Origin: Hofstenia miamia
Taxonomy: Eukaryota > Xenacoelomorpha > Acoela
Direction: 5' to 3'
Assembly: GCA_004352715.1 (NCBI GenBank)
Contig: SCFE01000093.1
Span: 124,539 to 188,538, forward strand
Length of the DNA stretch: 64,000 bases
Shown: positions 35,480 to 45,656 of the stretch, in pieces
How the letters are laid out: every line of letters begins with the position of its first letter
How positions within the stretch are numbered: the stretch's first letter is position 1
Made by a program: the position numbers and the translations under genes
Notes under the pieces: generated by a model
Databases searched by the model: none
What the model was told of the DNA's origin: nothing
The model's input: only the letters and a program-made list of their open reading frames with translations

Positions 35480-36060
35480 TAAGATCGGTACATTGCTGTT
35501 TGAAAAGCTCATGTTTGAGTGCTTTCTTGAAAACCATGATAGACGAGATTCATTCCTTGGGGTTACAAAGAATTAAATAATTTTGGACCACAAACACTAA
35601 ACATATTGTCACCAGAAGCAAGACACGAGTCTTCGGAATAACCAGTGATTTGCCAACTATTGTCCTTTTGGAAGGATCCTCCAAATGAAAAGAACTAGAT
35701 GGGTATGATGGAGGTAGCAAGACCATTAATACATTTCCACACCATTAAAAGAAATTTGTACTTTATGCGAAACGAAACCATTAACCAGTGAAGTAGATAT
35801 AGAGCTAGACTAATGTGATCGCATTTGAATAAGTTAAACACAAATCTCGCACATCCATTTTGCGCATGCTGCAGCTTTAGTAGTAATCTGAGAGCATACA
35901 CACAACCATTCATAAAATCCAATTTTGATAGTACCAATGATCTAACCAAATTGCTTCTTAGGTCTGTTGATAAGTATTTCCTTAATCACTTGATGGACAT
36001 GAGCAGCCATGTCAAACTTATTGTCGAGAAGAATTCCAAGATTCTTGATTATATTATTAA
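35480..36060 (-). mobile_element. CR1/L2-like LINE fragment inside a prominin intron
   Basis: The - strand reads VLSKLDFMNGCVYALRLLLK, LQHAQNGCARFVFNL, then HWLMVSFRIKYKFLLMVWKC and INGLA. This is the classic S-x-LDY-x-N...Q-N-x-A-R...LHWLP-v-x-x-RI-x-x-K-x-L...K-x-x-xGLAP order. A frameshifted ASGDNMFSVCGPKLFNSL follows, matching the usual C-terminus. Confidence 0.82.
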
Positions 36061-36117
36061 TATAATAATGAAATAATAAATATTGAAATCTGTGGAATTC
36101 CATTTACTTATTTTTAG

Positions 36118-36280
36118 AGTTGAATAACATTACTCGCACGGCTGCTGTTAACATAAATATTTTGATCTCCAATATCTCGAACTCAATGAATACAACGATT
36201 TCAAAGTTTGATCCTAATGACTACCTGTGGAACTCACCATCTGAAATCAGAGCAGAAGGAAAATCTCACGGCTTCAAAAG
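36118..36280 (+). CDS. prom: Prominin exon 12: loop 1 end, approach to TM3
   Basis: Phase 1 in (tatttttag), phase 2 out (AAA AG/gtaaat); 163 nt. Encodes ELNNITRTAAVNINILISNI, then sequons NIS and NTT, then FDPNDYLWN. The motif of several N-glycosylation sites followed by D-Y-aromatic just before TM3 is typical of prominin loop 1. Confidence 0.82.
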
Positions 36281-37361
36281 GTAAATCTAACTAGCATTTA
36301 ATATATAGATTGAAACTCTGAAAATATTGTCAATGACCAATTTTATCAAATATCTTAGAAAGTTTCTATTCTTGAAAACTTTAATTTTAAACAAACAATA
36401 CATTATTTTTAATCATCTAAGTGGTTCTTTAGATTGTTTTATGCAGGAAGGATACAGATGGGACCAATGGGGTCTGGGGCATACTCTTAAATATAAAAAA
36501 CCTATAAAAAATAGTGCAATAAAAATTACATACAGAAATACTTTAGTACTCACTTATGCATTTAGCATTGTTGTTTACAAATGATAATGTGATATTTCTT
36601 TTCTTGAGTAAGTGTACATTGAATTGCGTTTATATTATAATAAAAACAATAACCTCTGTCTTCTTAAAATAAATATTGGCAGTGCATTATTATATTTTCC
36701 GGATTATGAATGCCCTCTCATAAATTCTGTTCTGGGTTTGATAAAATCTTATTGAAATCTTGACTTACACTCCTTTTGCTGTTGTTCAAAAAACAATCGT
36801 TGTGAGGAAAACTTTTTCATTTCGTTTCTGCAACAAATTTTCAATATCCTCTCCTTTTTTCAAAAAATTACCATTTATATTAAGAGTGTAGCACAGATTG
36901 CTGGGAATTTATATCTTTTAATGCATGATTAATACATATTTAAATATTATATTATTATATAATATTATATATTTATATTTAGTTTTAGTTTGAAGTTCTT
37001 GTGGAAAGCGTTTGATATAATAATACTCGTCCCGCAAAAATCGAAAATATTTATTTCTATATTTATTTATGCTACATTTATCATTATTACCTCCAACGTG
37101 TTGTCTCATTAAATACTTTCCGTCTCTTGACTTTCTAAATTACATTCTATTGCATACATTCTATTGCAGTTACATGCTATAGTATATTCACATTTCACCA
37201 TTGACATAGTACTAATATTGTCGTGTCTGCCTTTAAAGCAAAATTCTAATTTCCATAAATAGGCACTTATCTGTCAGTACCAATTTTATAATTTTATAGA
37301 AACCAAATGAGGCTCATAACAAATATGATTTTACTATTAAGTGAGGTGCATTTCCTTTTAG

Positions 37362-37455
37362 ATCATTCTTACAGACTGTTGTACTCCTACTTGCATTCAC
37401 ACAAATATTCTTATTTACAACTGCTGCTTTCACCTGGCTCATGTTCAATCCCGAG
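37362..37455 (+). CDS. prom: Prominin exon 13: TM3
   Basis: Phase 2 in (ttttag, AG/A giving Arg) and phase 0 out (GAG/gtagaa). The 31 codons start SFLQTVVLLLAFTQIFLFTT and continue AAFTWLMFNPE, a single strongly hydrophobic helix preceded by basic residues (GFKR) from exon 12. Confidence 0.85.
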
Positions 37456-37600
37456 GTAGAAATATCCCAACGCCATTTCTTCAGTCATGTTATATCACTG
37501 GTTGACTACATGTATGCATTCTCATTCTATACGACATTATTTTTGTTGGCCTTTCATATATATATATATATGAAGTAGCATAGAAAGGAGCTATTTTAAG

Positions 37601-37729
37601 GAAGCTTTTAGATGGAGTTATATCTGTCCATTTTTGGCATTGCTTTATGCATTGATATTTGTGTTTTCATTCCCTGATGCAATTTCATACAGCGCAGCTT
37701 GCTCACAACTCCGAGATCAAAATCCATTT
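37601..37729 (+). CDS. prom: Prominin exon 14: TM4 and start of loop 2
   Basis: Phase 0 in (ctattttaag) and out (TTT/gtaagt). Encodes WSYICPFLALLYALIFVFSF, then an acidic turn and AACSQLRDQNPF, the first cysteine of extracellular loop 2. An inverted duplicate at 23674-23802 has AAC in place of the AAG acceptor. Confidence 0.85.
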
Positions 37730-37974
37730 GTAAGTTGAATTTCTTTGCACAGAGGTTTATTGTTTCATCAATTATTTTGTTCTGTATTTCATTGGGTTTC
37801 TAATATAAATATATTGATATAATCAACATTTTGTTTAGATTTAAATATTTGCAATTTCTCATAGTTACTATGAATAAAATCAAATTGCTAATGATGTGGT
37901 TTAATTAAACACTTAAGCGGTATGCTCTCTGTACTAAGTTTCTTATCAGCTGTTTTATTATGACTATATTTTAG

Positions 37975-38078
37975 TTTTTGGATGAACCATTTCGAATTAA
38001 TCCAAACATTTCAAGCATAATTGCAGATTCAATGTTAAGCAATGGAGAAATTAATTTGACACTAAGTTCAATAATCAG
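37975..38078 (+). CDS. prom: Prominin exon 15: extracellular loop 2
   Basis: Phase 0 in (ctatattttag), phase 2 out (ATC AG/gtacta). Encodes FLDEPFRINPNISSIIADSM, then LSNGEINLTLSSII, with sequons NIS and NLT. The 45-nt intron after it is among the shortest in the gene. Confidence 0.82.
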
Positions 38079-38123
38079 GTACTAGTTTTGATTTCAAATA
38101 CTTCTTTATGAATACTTCTTTAG

Positions 38124-38214
38124 TTCATGTCGATCAGGAGATAAGTTTTTTGAAAGTTTTCTTCTAATCAATTCCGCAGAGTTTTCAATGAATGCCACTC
38201 TGAATGTATCATTT
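38124..38214 (+). CDS. prom: Prominin exon 16: extracellular loop 2 Cys motif
   Basis: Phase 2 in, phase 0 out at TTT/gtaagt. Encodes SCRSGDKFFESFLLINSAEF, then NATLNVSF. The S-C-basic-x-G-x motif with a following aromatic matches the second loop-2 cysteine of prominins. Sequons NAT and NVS are present. Confidence 0.82.
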
Positions 38215-39806
38215 GTAAGTCTTGGATTTCAAATTTTGCAAACATTTGTAATTACTGTGAACACGATCATCAATTATAAAGTGCATCCAGACTACTTGGA
38301 ACAAATAATTCAAATATTTTTCCGGAAAATCGAAATTATGGAAAGAGATCCCCAATTATGATTTAACCCCAGCGAAGAGGGTTTGGTCCAACACAACACC
38401 ACAGTATAAAAACATGTTTTTCCGCGAACAACTTGATGGTTATTTGCATTTTAGAGGAAGCTCATATTCCCAGAGGCGATTTGTAATTTTAACAATTTTA
38501 AAAGATATAAAATTTTATTCAATGTATAAAGATAGGCTATAGATTGAATAATTGCAGAATTTTTGTGGTCCATCTATCGAAAGTCGTTACAATATACTAC
38601 ATCAAATGCAGGCTAAATGACTTTATCAAAATGTAACAGACATCCAAAGAAAAATCTATGCTTAATCAAAAACACTATTTTCAAAAACGTTTCAAGTCGA
38701 AAGAAGATTTTTCATGAGCAGCTTCAGCTTCCATGGACATCATCTTATAAACTCAGCAACAACTTTTTCTTTGCAAACATTCTATTCTCGATGAACAAAA
38801 AGCAGAGCAAGTGCATGTTTGCACGTAAATAACTAAAAAATGATAAGATATATAATTATGAATATTAATTTTTTTATTATCATAGCAAAATAAAAAACGT
38901 AAAAACTCATCTCAGTTCAATTTAAATTGCAATAAGAAATATATTTTAGGTAGGTACACGAACTTAAATGTAATAACTACATATGTCTCATCTAACCGTA
39001 TGCAGCCTTTATTAAGGCTGACTATGAAACTATGTTCTTGTTGACCATAGACATAAGTAAACTAATGGCCAAGTTCACAGCCTTTGTCTAAATGTCTATA
39101 GCACTGATGAGCCCCCTTTGCAATAGCAGGCTCATAAACACGTGCAACCAGCACTGTGTGTTGTGCATATGACACAATATGATCTTGTCTGGTTTACTGG
39201 TAATAAATGTGCTAAAATAATCTAAAGCTGTATACCCATACGCCATACCCATTCCCAACTTTCTTATAGAAATGTAATAGAGAGAATTTATAACAGCAAA
39301 GCAAAGTGTTATGATGATGTTGATTTGGCGGTAAATAAATTACAACGGAATTATTGGAAGTCTTAATTGAGCTGTTAACATTCTCGCTATTGACGCTATA
39401 TTTATAACAATTATGATTATCATAGAGTACTGAATTGATGAAATTTGGAAATAATCAAATATGTAAAACTACTTTGATTTGAAATACTAATACGTACACA
39501 AGTACGGGGGCACGTGTCCCATGTGCCCCCTCTAGATCCGTCCCAGACACAATAAGTAAATTCTATTTATTATTCTTCTATGTAACCTTAAAAGATGATA
39601 TAAACGAAACTTTATCGGTCACAGTCATTTTAGACGGTCCGGATAAATTGAGGTCCGCATAATCGAAGAACCACTGTACACCAAAGTTTATATTAAGTTA
39701 TAGCTAATTTCAATTATTAAACCTAAGTTGGATTCGTAACAATAGCTGCAACACTTATTTAATTATTCAATCCTTATTGTATGGTTTTTTTAAACAAAGG
39801 TTTTAG

Positions 39807-39959
39807 TTATTACCCAATATTGATGAAATACTCGCCTCCGCTGCCCCAAATGTTAGCGACACAATCTTTTTGACACCCAATGTCACCTCCACATTATCGA
39901 ACTTTAATGCCAGTGACACAGATCCTCAGAAAAATCAGTTAATCACAACTATGGATCAG
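39807..39959 (+). CDS. prom: Prominin exon 17: extracellular loop 2
   Basis: Phase 0 in (aaaggttttag) and out (CAG/gtaaaa); 51 codons. It starts LLPNIDEILASAAPNVSDTI, is rich in Asn, Ser and Thr, and has sequons NVS, NVT and NAS. It has no cysteine, consistent with a variable glycosylated part of loop 2. Confidence 0.8.
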
Positions 39960-40059
39960 GTAAAATTTGAACAAAATAAGTATAATTTCCGTAATAAAAC
40001 TTAGAAAAAAGTTTCATCTTCAAAATATTGGCTAAAGGAATTATTGAAATTGCTTTTAG

Positions 40060-40185
40060 CTAGATGAGTGGATAAGTGAATTACGAACAGGATCACCTGA
40101 TTTCACAGGATATTGTGACAATTGTAAGAGTGTAACGGACATTGTATCTAACGTGGATGGATTTATTGCGTCATGGGCGGACACG
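40060..40185 (+). CDS. prom: Prominin exon 18: extracellular loop 2, CxxC
   Basis: Phase 0 both ends (attgcttttag; ACG/gtaggt). Encodes LDEWISELRTGSPDFTGYCD and NCKSVTDIVSNVDGFI. The CDNC pair falls where prominins have a mid-loop cysteine. The next intron is 69 nt. Confidence 0.8.
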
Positions 40186-40254
40186 GTAGGTTAAATCCTT
40201 AATGTAAAACAGTGATAACCTAAATAGAGTTTGAAATGCTTTTTGCATTTTTAG

Positions 40255-40329
40255 GAAAAACTGGTGATTTTTCACAAGCGTTTGAAAAAGATTGTGACCG
40301 ATTACATCCCGGAATTAGAAACTCTTCAG
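40255..40329 (+). CDS. prom: Prominin exon 19: extracellular loop 2 helix
   Basis: Phase 0 both ends. Encodes EKLVIFHKRLKKIVTDYIPE plus LETLQ, an amphipathic helix like the coiled segment of loop 2. It is followed by a 46-nt intron. Confidence 0.78.
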
Positions 40330-40375
40330 GTATGGTGATTTTTCAAAAGTTTTGTTTTAATCATGAATTTCTAAG

Positions 40376-40429
40376 ACCGATCTTCGTGCAAAGAAAGCAA
40401 ACTTAGACACAGCAATGGCGGATTTACAG
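40376..40429 (+). CDS. prom: Prominin exon 20: extracellular loop 2 helix
   Basis: Phase 0 both ends; 18 codons, TDLRAKKANLDTAMADLQ, helical and continuous in character with exon 19. Confidence 0.75.
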
Positions 40430-40829
40430 GTATGCTCTAAACCATATTCTTATGCACAAAAAGATTTAGAAAATTCTATTAAAATATTGATATTGGGCTG
40501 CCTTAATCAAGGCATTGATTCCACTAATTATGATTTCATGGGTGAAAATTATATTTGTACCAATATCTACGTGTAATAGTTAAATTTGGAGCATCGTAAC
40601 GACTTCAAACATTAGGTATGCAAGTCGTTTGTACTTCAGTATACGGCAAAGAATAGAATAGATGTAAAGCATGGATTCACAAATGTCCACTAACAAAATG
40701 AATAAAATTATTGAAAACATCGCCAACATTAGCATATTGTATTTTATGTCGAAATATATAAAGAGAGAATTTAAGGCACACACCTCTTAGTTTAAAGTTT
40801 GGTAAATATAAATTCATATTGATTTTTAG

Positions 40830-40982
40830 AATACGATTAATAATGAATTTCTGCCTGCCGTCGATGATGTGCAAAATTGGATTTCGTCAGACGCAAATAT
40901 AATTCTTTCGGAAAATGTCAAAAACATGGCGACTCGTATAAAACGATATATGCAAAACTACATCGATTGGGTTTATAGCATG
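40830..40982 (+). CDS. prom: Prominin exon 21: extracellular loop 2, Y-x-W motif
   Basis: Phase 0 both ends (gatttttag; ATG/gtaatt). Encodes NTINNEFLPAVDDVQNWISS and later RIKRYMQNYIDWVYSM. The ending of a basic helix, then aromatic-x-x-W-V/aromatic, closely matches the segment of prominins just before the last Cys-rich part of loop 2. Confidence 0.85.
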
Positions 40983-41615
40983 GTAATTACAAATTTTATG
41001 CAAAGTTAAATTACAAAGTTAACACTACTCATGTATTTTGGTAAATTCAAACTTGAAGATTGAGTTTTACCAACTGCTTTTCTACTTCAGTGGTGGAAGC
41101 GGACCCACACCACCTCATAAGAAATGTCTTCAAATCTACACCACAATTTCCACATCACACCACAAGCTTAAAAATTTGCCCAATAAATCCCTACAGCAAA
41201 ATATTTGACAAAACTGTCAAATATAACAATACAAAGCATTTGTAGACACTGAATATGTATCGGTATATTTTAATGTATATTAAAATAGATAAAATGACTA
41301 CAACATTATTATTTCACACCGTAGATATAATCAGCATCGATGTTTTTAAATGTTTGTTTATATGTTTTTTACGTGGACATATCTATGTGTGTTCAGCCCG
41401 CTCATGCAATGGTGAAGATTTGCACTAAAGCTTATTCTTGTGTCTGAAGTCCATGCAAATAGGAATTTTTTTTCGTTGCGAAATCCGATTTTTTTTGAAA
41501 ATATATTCAGAATATTTCCATACCTAATGTTTGGATGATAAGGCGGTCTATTGTCCATGTCAACATTAACTACCCTGAAATATTTTTTTTTCTAAAGACA
41601 AACTATGTGAGTCTC

Positions 41616-42154
41616 GTCCAGGCGCGCCGTGTGCAAACTCAAATGTAGTCGTGCACAGACACTGGAAATAAATAATTTTATTGAAATAATTTCAATAAAT
41701 AATATTGAAATAATTTATTTTACCAACAGAAAATAAAAATAATTTATTTTTGGGAAAAAATAATTTCAAAATAATTGTGCTTTTCTGTCACTGAATATAT
41801 GGTTCTTTTGCCTGCCTGGGAATTTGGCATTTTTATCGCTGAGGCACAATTTATTTGTTTACATGACACCCATGCATTTGGAAATCGTCATGTTCTTGAA
41901 GGTTAACAGGCGATTTTGGGATTCCTCAGTGCTGGATTTGGTTTTCAATAAAGAAACTGCTGAGTAACTGTTGAAAATCATTGAATACTGTTTTTATCTT
42001 GTGTGCTGTAATTTTGAAAATAATTGCAAAAAAAATAATAATAATTGCAATTATTTATTTTTTGTTCTTAAAATAAACTAATTTATTCTTGGTTCAAAAT
42101 ATATTTCAATAAATTATTTCCAGTGTCTGGTCGTGCGCAAAATCGCGCCTGGAC
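41616..42154. mobile_element. Outer palindromic element hosting a nested MITE
   Basis: GTCCAGGCGCG (41616-41626) and CGCGCCTGGAC (42144-42154) are exact inverted repeats. Without the inner MITE and one target copy they lie only about 57 bp apart, forming a GC-rich near-palindrome in AT-rich DNA. It could be a tiny MITE or a fold-back hairpin. Confidence 0.5.
41656..42129. mobile_element. 474-bp AT-rich hAT-type MITE, nested
   Basis: Ends CAGACACTGGAAATAA and the complement TTATTTCCAGTGTCTG are perfect inverted repeats. Flanks GTCGTGCA and GTCGTGCG give a 7-of-8 target duplication. The interior is rich in AATAATTT/AAATTATT words, which appear on both sides and can pair. No coding potential. 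Confidence 0.85.
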
Positions 42155-42734
42155 ATGACAGAGCCTGGTCGTGAAATTGAGTCGAAAACGAAAGAGGTAA
42201 CAATTGTCTATCTTGTGGTCTTATGAGCGTTTAAAAATGTGTAAGGAAGCCATCACATATTTTGAAAAACTCCTAGCAGAGATAGGTTTAATATTAAGCA
42301 TGTAGAAAATACGAAATTTTTTTTAAGAATAATCGGATATTTCATTGAAAAATAATTAATGATTTCACATACTCAGTGTACCGGAAAAAATTTTATCTCA
42401 AATGCTTACAATAAAGAGCAGCACATTTACTAATAAATTTTTTGATATATTTGGATTTTCAAAATTTTTAATTAACTTTGAGATTTGAAGATATTGATAA
42501 AACCCATTGTATTTTTGGATTAACTGGGCAATTTATTTTCTGAGAAAAAAGCGCGGTTCGTAATATTTCTCAGGAAAACTGGTTCAGCTAGATTTTTTTA
42601 TGGAAACGGGCCCTGTCCGTGCCGATATTACAGCAAAGCAAATTCCTCGGACTCGGTCTGTGTCCAAAAGGAAAAACCGGTTTTTTCTATGAATATTTAC
42701 TGGATAAAATGAACATTAAGTATTTGAATTTTAG

Positions 42735-42824
42735 TTGGAAGAAAATATCGCACCTTGTTACCAAATTCCTGTTCTTCATGACATCCTTTTCGAAAGTGGA
42801 TGCAGCAAAACTTGCGATGCGATT
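42735..42824 (+). CDS. prom: Prominin exon 22: final Cys-rich segment before TM5
   Basis: Phase 0 both ends (gaattttag; ATT/gtaagt). Encodes LEENIAPCYQIPVLHDILFE and SGCSKTCDAI. The C-x-P...C spacing is that of prominins just before TM5. The overlapping ATG-initiated frame (42619-42828) is not the coding one. Confidence 0.82.
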
Positions 42825-42896
42825 GTAAGTTTTTACTAATTGTATGCTAAATGATCAAACATACTAACTTTTCTCTGTCACGGAAATTATGTTTAG

Positions 42897-42959
42897 TATG
42901 TTTGTTTGATTGTATATCTACTTGTTTGGTGCAAGAAGAATATGGGGTGTGGGTATTGA
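42897..42959 (+). CDS. prom: Prominin terminal exon 23: TM5, short tail and stop
   Basis: After a 72-nt intron the frame encodes YVCLIVYLLVWCKKNMGCGY and then TGA at 42957. Together with exon 22's last residues this makes a TM of about 15-17 residues, followed by a basic stop-transfer (CKK). AATAAA lies 94 nt after the stop. Two GT dinucleotides (after 42946 and 42952) would leave phase 2 and could splice to the Ser/Pro-rich exon at 55868, giving a long tail instead. The TM is shorter than usual, so this exon is less certain than its neighbours. Confidence 0.6.
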   Translation, partial: YVCLIVYLLVWCKKNMGCGY

Positions 42960-43052
42960 GAGAATTCTGTTTGATGATTAGTCTCGCAAATAGTTTTAAG
43001 ATGGAGTACGTTGTCTCAATTCATTTCACATAAAGAGAACATCATTAAACCC

Positions 43053-43058
43053 AACATT
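43053..43058 (+). terminator. AATAAA polyadenylation signal, probable prominin 3' end
   Basis: The canonical hexamer lies 94 nt after the TGA of the terminal exon. In DNA this AT-rich such hexamers occur by chance, so the support is positional only. Confidence 0.4.
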
Positions 43059-44052
43059 AGTCAATAAAAACTAGGTTTTATATTTTTTCTGCTACGAATC
43101 GGTTCGAAATGGGAAATTCTCAGCAAAATTGTGTTTCACTTTGATTCATATTAAAAAATCTGGTTTGATCCTACAGAAAAAATTATTTGTTAAAATTCTG
43201 ATTTCATCCTAACCGTAATGGGTTTTTTTACACGCACGTCGCTTATTTACCAACTGAGGCTACAGAGATATATGACACCGAACCACATTGTGGGTTGATT
43301 ATTACTCCACACGGGCTATACCGACCTCTTTCCTACTTGTTGAGGATTATGCTGTTTATCTTATAAAACATAATTTATTTTTAAAATATACTGACAGTTA
43401 TTTAATGATATTAATTTAAGTATTTTGCGCTTAAAATATAATTATCCTTAATATTATATCATTCAGCTTGGTTGGATTGGATTATTTCTTTTAAATCGAA
43501 TTAGAAATTTTTTCCAAGATGTCTATCTGAATTTAAATCGACATCGATTGATTTGATAATCTTCACGGTATTTTGTTTTGAGTAACTGCCCCTTAATATG
43601 AACAAATTGTTTTTTGAGCAGCTTAAAAATAGTATGTAAGCATATGCTTAAAGTTTTCAAATTCACTTCACTCTCATTAAAAAATGTTAGTAGTTAGTAT
43701 ACATAACTAGTTAAATATTTTTCATATTTCCTATTACCTCATCATTTCAAAAAATTTTCTGAGTATTTGTAATATTGTATGCATAATACAAAGAAAATGT
43801 TCATGGTGTATATAAATGCAATAAATAGTATTTGTAGTTTATTTCATTCCCTTGAACCCTTCAGAAATATTTAAATAGATTTACCTTTATATTTTTAAGT
43901 ATATTTCTGATCTAAGATATATATTCAGATTGCAAGTTTTGCAATAATGGACTTGGTACATTATTAATCTCAGCCCAAATTTTGGAGAGCGTTCCATCAG
44001 ATGGGCTAAGCTAAAAACTCAGTTTCAACTTTGATCATAAATATGTCTACAG
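43059..44052. other. Stretch between prominin 3' end and paralogue relic
   Basis: Nothing firm. A short hydrophobic frame after an AG at 43468 (LGWIGLFLLNRIRNFFQD) and a CKFCNNGLG frame near 43930 could be further paralogue debris, but neither has both splice sites and a clear match. Confidence 0.3.
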
Positions 44053-44136
44053 CTACTCTTTTCGACTTATCAAGATCTTATTCGAAAAAGAAAATTTTAA
44101 TTCGCAGAACATCAATATCGAAAAAGATTCATCTGA

Positions 44137-44301
44137 ATATTTATTGAAAACTTGCTTTCAATTATATTTTATGGTATTTTAGAACAAAGTTGGAGCCAAA
44201 CTTTGAAAACAATTTTTTCTTATGGATGTAGAAACGATGATAAGCTTTATCAAAGAATTATATTTCATAATAATGATTACGAACTTATACTTTTTGAATG
44301 A
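44137..44301 (+). pseudogene. Prominin paralogue relic: loop-2 exon 15/16 equivalent
   Basis: An open frame of 54 codons with no start codon. It contains NLLSIIFYGILEQSW, SQTLKTIFSYGCRNDDKLYQ and RIIFHNNDYE. These align in order with exons 15 and 16 of the main gene (NISSIIADSM, LTLSSII, SSCRSGDKFFESFLLINSAEF), sharing the Cys-Arg-x-x-Asp-Lys core. The exon 15/16 intron is absent. A frame 5' of it (44053 on) seems to continue upstream only by a frameshift, so I call it a relic, though a diverged functional exon is possible. Confidence 0.45.
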
Positions 44302-44599
44302 TCATAAATTGTTTCAAAGGTATTTAATGATCATCCTCAAACGTTTAGGTCACCATTTCCATTCTTAGTTGGGTTATTTTCAGTTGCTATTTCATGAAGA
44401 CGTTCTACTTCACAGTTTTAGCACGAGGCTTATACAGAGATAAAACATGCGTAGAGAGGTAAATTTTGGTCGTAGTTGCAGTATATTATGTTTCCATCAA
44501 AATTAATACATTTTACTATTTCCTAAGTTGCAAATTGCTTTAAGTTGCTCTTTAATAATCATAGATGATATTAATATTTATGAATCATTCAAGTTTTAG

Positions 44600-44743
44600 A
44601 CAATGAGTCAGTTGATTGGCAATAAAAGCCTTCAAGAATATTTTATCAATATTTGCACATCATGTAAGCTACAAGAAGTTTTTATAGCATTTATGCAAAC
44701 TCCGACATTTGCAATTTGCTGCTTTAATAAACTAATAGATTAG
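44600..44743 (+). pseudogene. Possible second relic exon of the prominin paralogue
   Basis: Open for 47 codons from an acceptor (caagttttag) to TAG, with a possible GT donor just inside the end. Encodes TMSQLIGNKSLQEYFINICT, then SCKLQEVF. The C-x-x-C-K pattern and the preceding TM(S/D)QL resemble the exon 17/18 junction (TMDQL...CDNCKS). It lies in the expected order 300 bp after the relic above. The match is short. Confidence 0.33.
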
Positions 44744-44792
44744 TAAGTATACCTATATATAATTTCCAAATACAGTTTTTATATATATACAT

Positions 44793-45656
44793 TCTTAAAG
44801 TTTTCTAGGTGAATCACCTAGATTTTTAGGTAAAAAGCCCAACTAGATTTTAGGTAAAATACTTAAAATTGGGACACCCTAATACTTGGGGAAAATACTG
44901 AAGATATTCTAGGTATTTTTCCTAATTGTTCATATGCCTCTATTCTAGATATATCATCTAAAATCTCGATATGCCATTTTTCCTAAAAATCCAGGTGACT
45001 TTCAGGTGTCTCAATTCTAGGTATTTTTACTTAAAAATTGTTAAAGAACAAATATGGACAATAAAATATATCATGTACAAAAAATAAAACACAAATAACC
45101 TATTGCGTTTCAGTGAAGAGAGAATTGTCTCAAAAGACTACAAAATATCTAGTGCTGACCTTAAGCCTGTTTTCATTTAAAATGTTGCGGGTGGCTAAGC
45201 AGATTGCTTATACAGCTCAGAGATGGAAGTGGGGTGGATTTGTGTGAAGTGCCTTGCCCCGCCCACAGAATTTGTGCCCTGCTCCATTTGCACGTGTTGA
45301 CATCTGCATCACGTTTTATATTCTACGCCCCAAATTGGACTAATCAAAATTTCCTCTGCAAAACTACTTACAATATCTTATTGCCCCATATTTGTTTTAT
45401 AGCAATTTTTAGGTAAAATAGCTAGAATTGAGATACCTAAAAAATCACCTGGATTTTTAGGTAAAAAAGCCATACCGAGATTTTAGGTGATATATCTAGA
45501 ATAGAGGCACATGAAAAATTTGAAAAAATACCTAAAATATTTTCGGTATTTTCCCTAAATATAAGGGTGTCCAAATTTTAGGTGTTTTACCTAAAATCTA
45601 GGTGGGCCTTTTTTTACCGTAAAATCTAGGTGTTTTATCTAGAAAATTTTAAGAGT
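44793..45656. mobile_element. Foldback MITE with about 240-bp inverted arms
   Basis: The left arm (44793-45035) and right arm (45408-45656) are reverse complements with scattered changes. Both are built from CTAGGT/ACCTA words spaced roughly every 20-40 bp in both orientations. The spacer has no recognised gene; its 70-codon ORF at 45204 looks accidental. (TA)-rich DNA flanks both ends, so the target duplication cannot be defined. Confidence 0.82.

Larger units (their letters stand above)
10185..42959 (+). other. prom: Prominin-like pentaspan membrane glycoprotein gene (whole gene span)
   Basis: About 23 exons, each bounded by AG/GT and phase-compatible with its neighbours, encode roughly 800 residues, against about 850 for typical prominins. 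The predicted order is ectodomain start, TM1, short loop, TM2, a large loop of about 285 residues, TM3, TM4, a second large loop, and TM5 with a short tail. Cysteines match the family pattern: one pair in loop 1 (DCDISNNDC), and in loop 2 AACSQ, SSCRS, YCDNC and a final APC...GCSKTC. Both loops carry many N-X-S/T sequons. Prominins are cholesterol-binding proteins of membrane protrusions. The family call rests on topology, cysteines and exon-by-exon resemblance; function here is inferred. Two middle exons are duplicated by mixed haplotypes, and no signal-peptide exon was found. Confidence 0.85.

Noticed and set aside
43468-43530. LGWIGLFLLNRIRNFF as the TM5 of the main prominin
   Set aside because: The hydrophobic stretch is only about nine residues and no good donor follows.
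44393-44460. Exon-like block CYFMKTFYFTVLARGLYRDK between the two paralogue pieces
   Set aside because: Splice sites are acceptable but it matches no prominin exon and its phases do not fit the neighbouring pieces.
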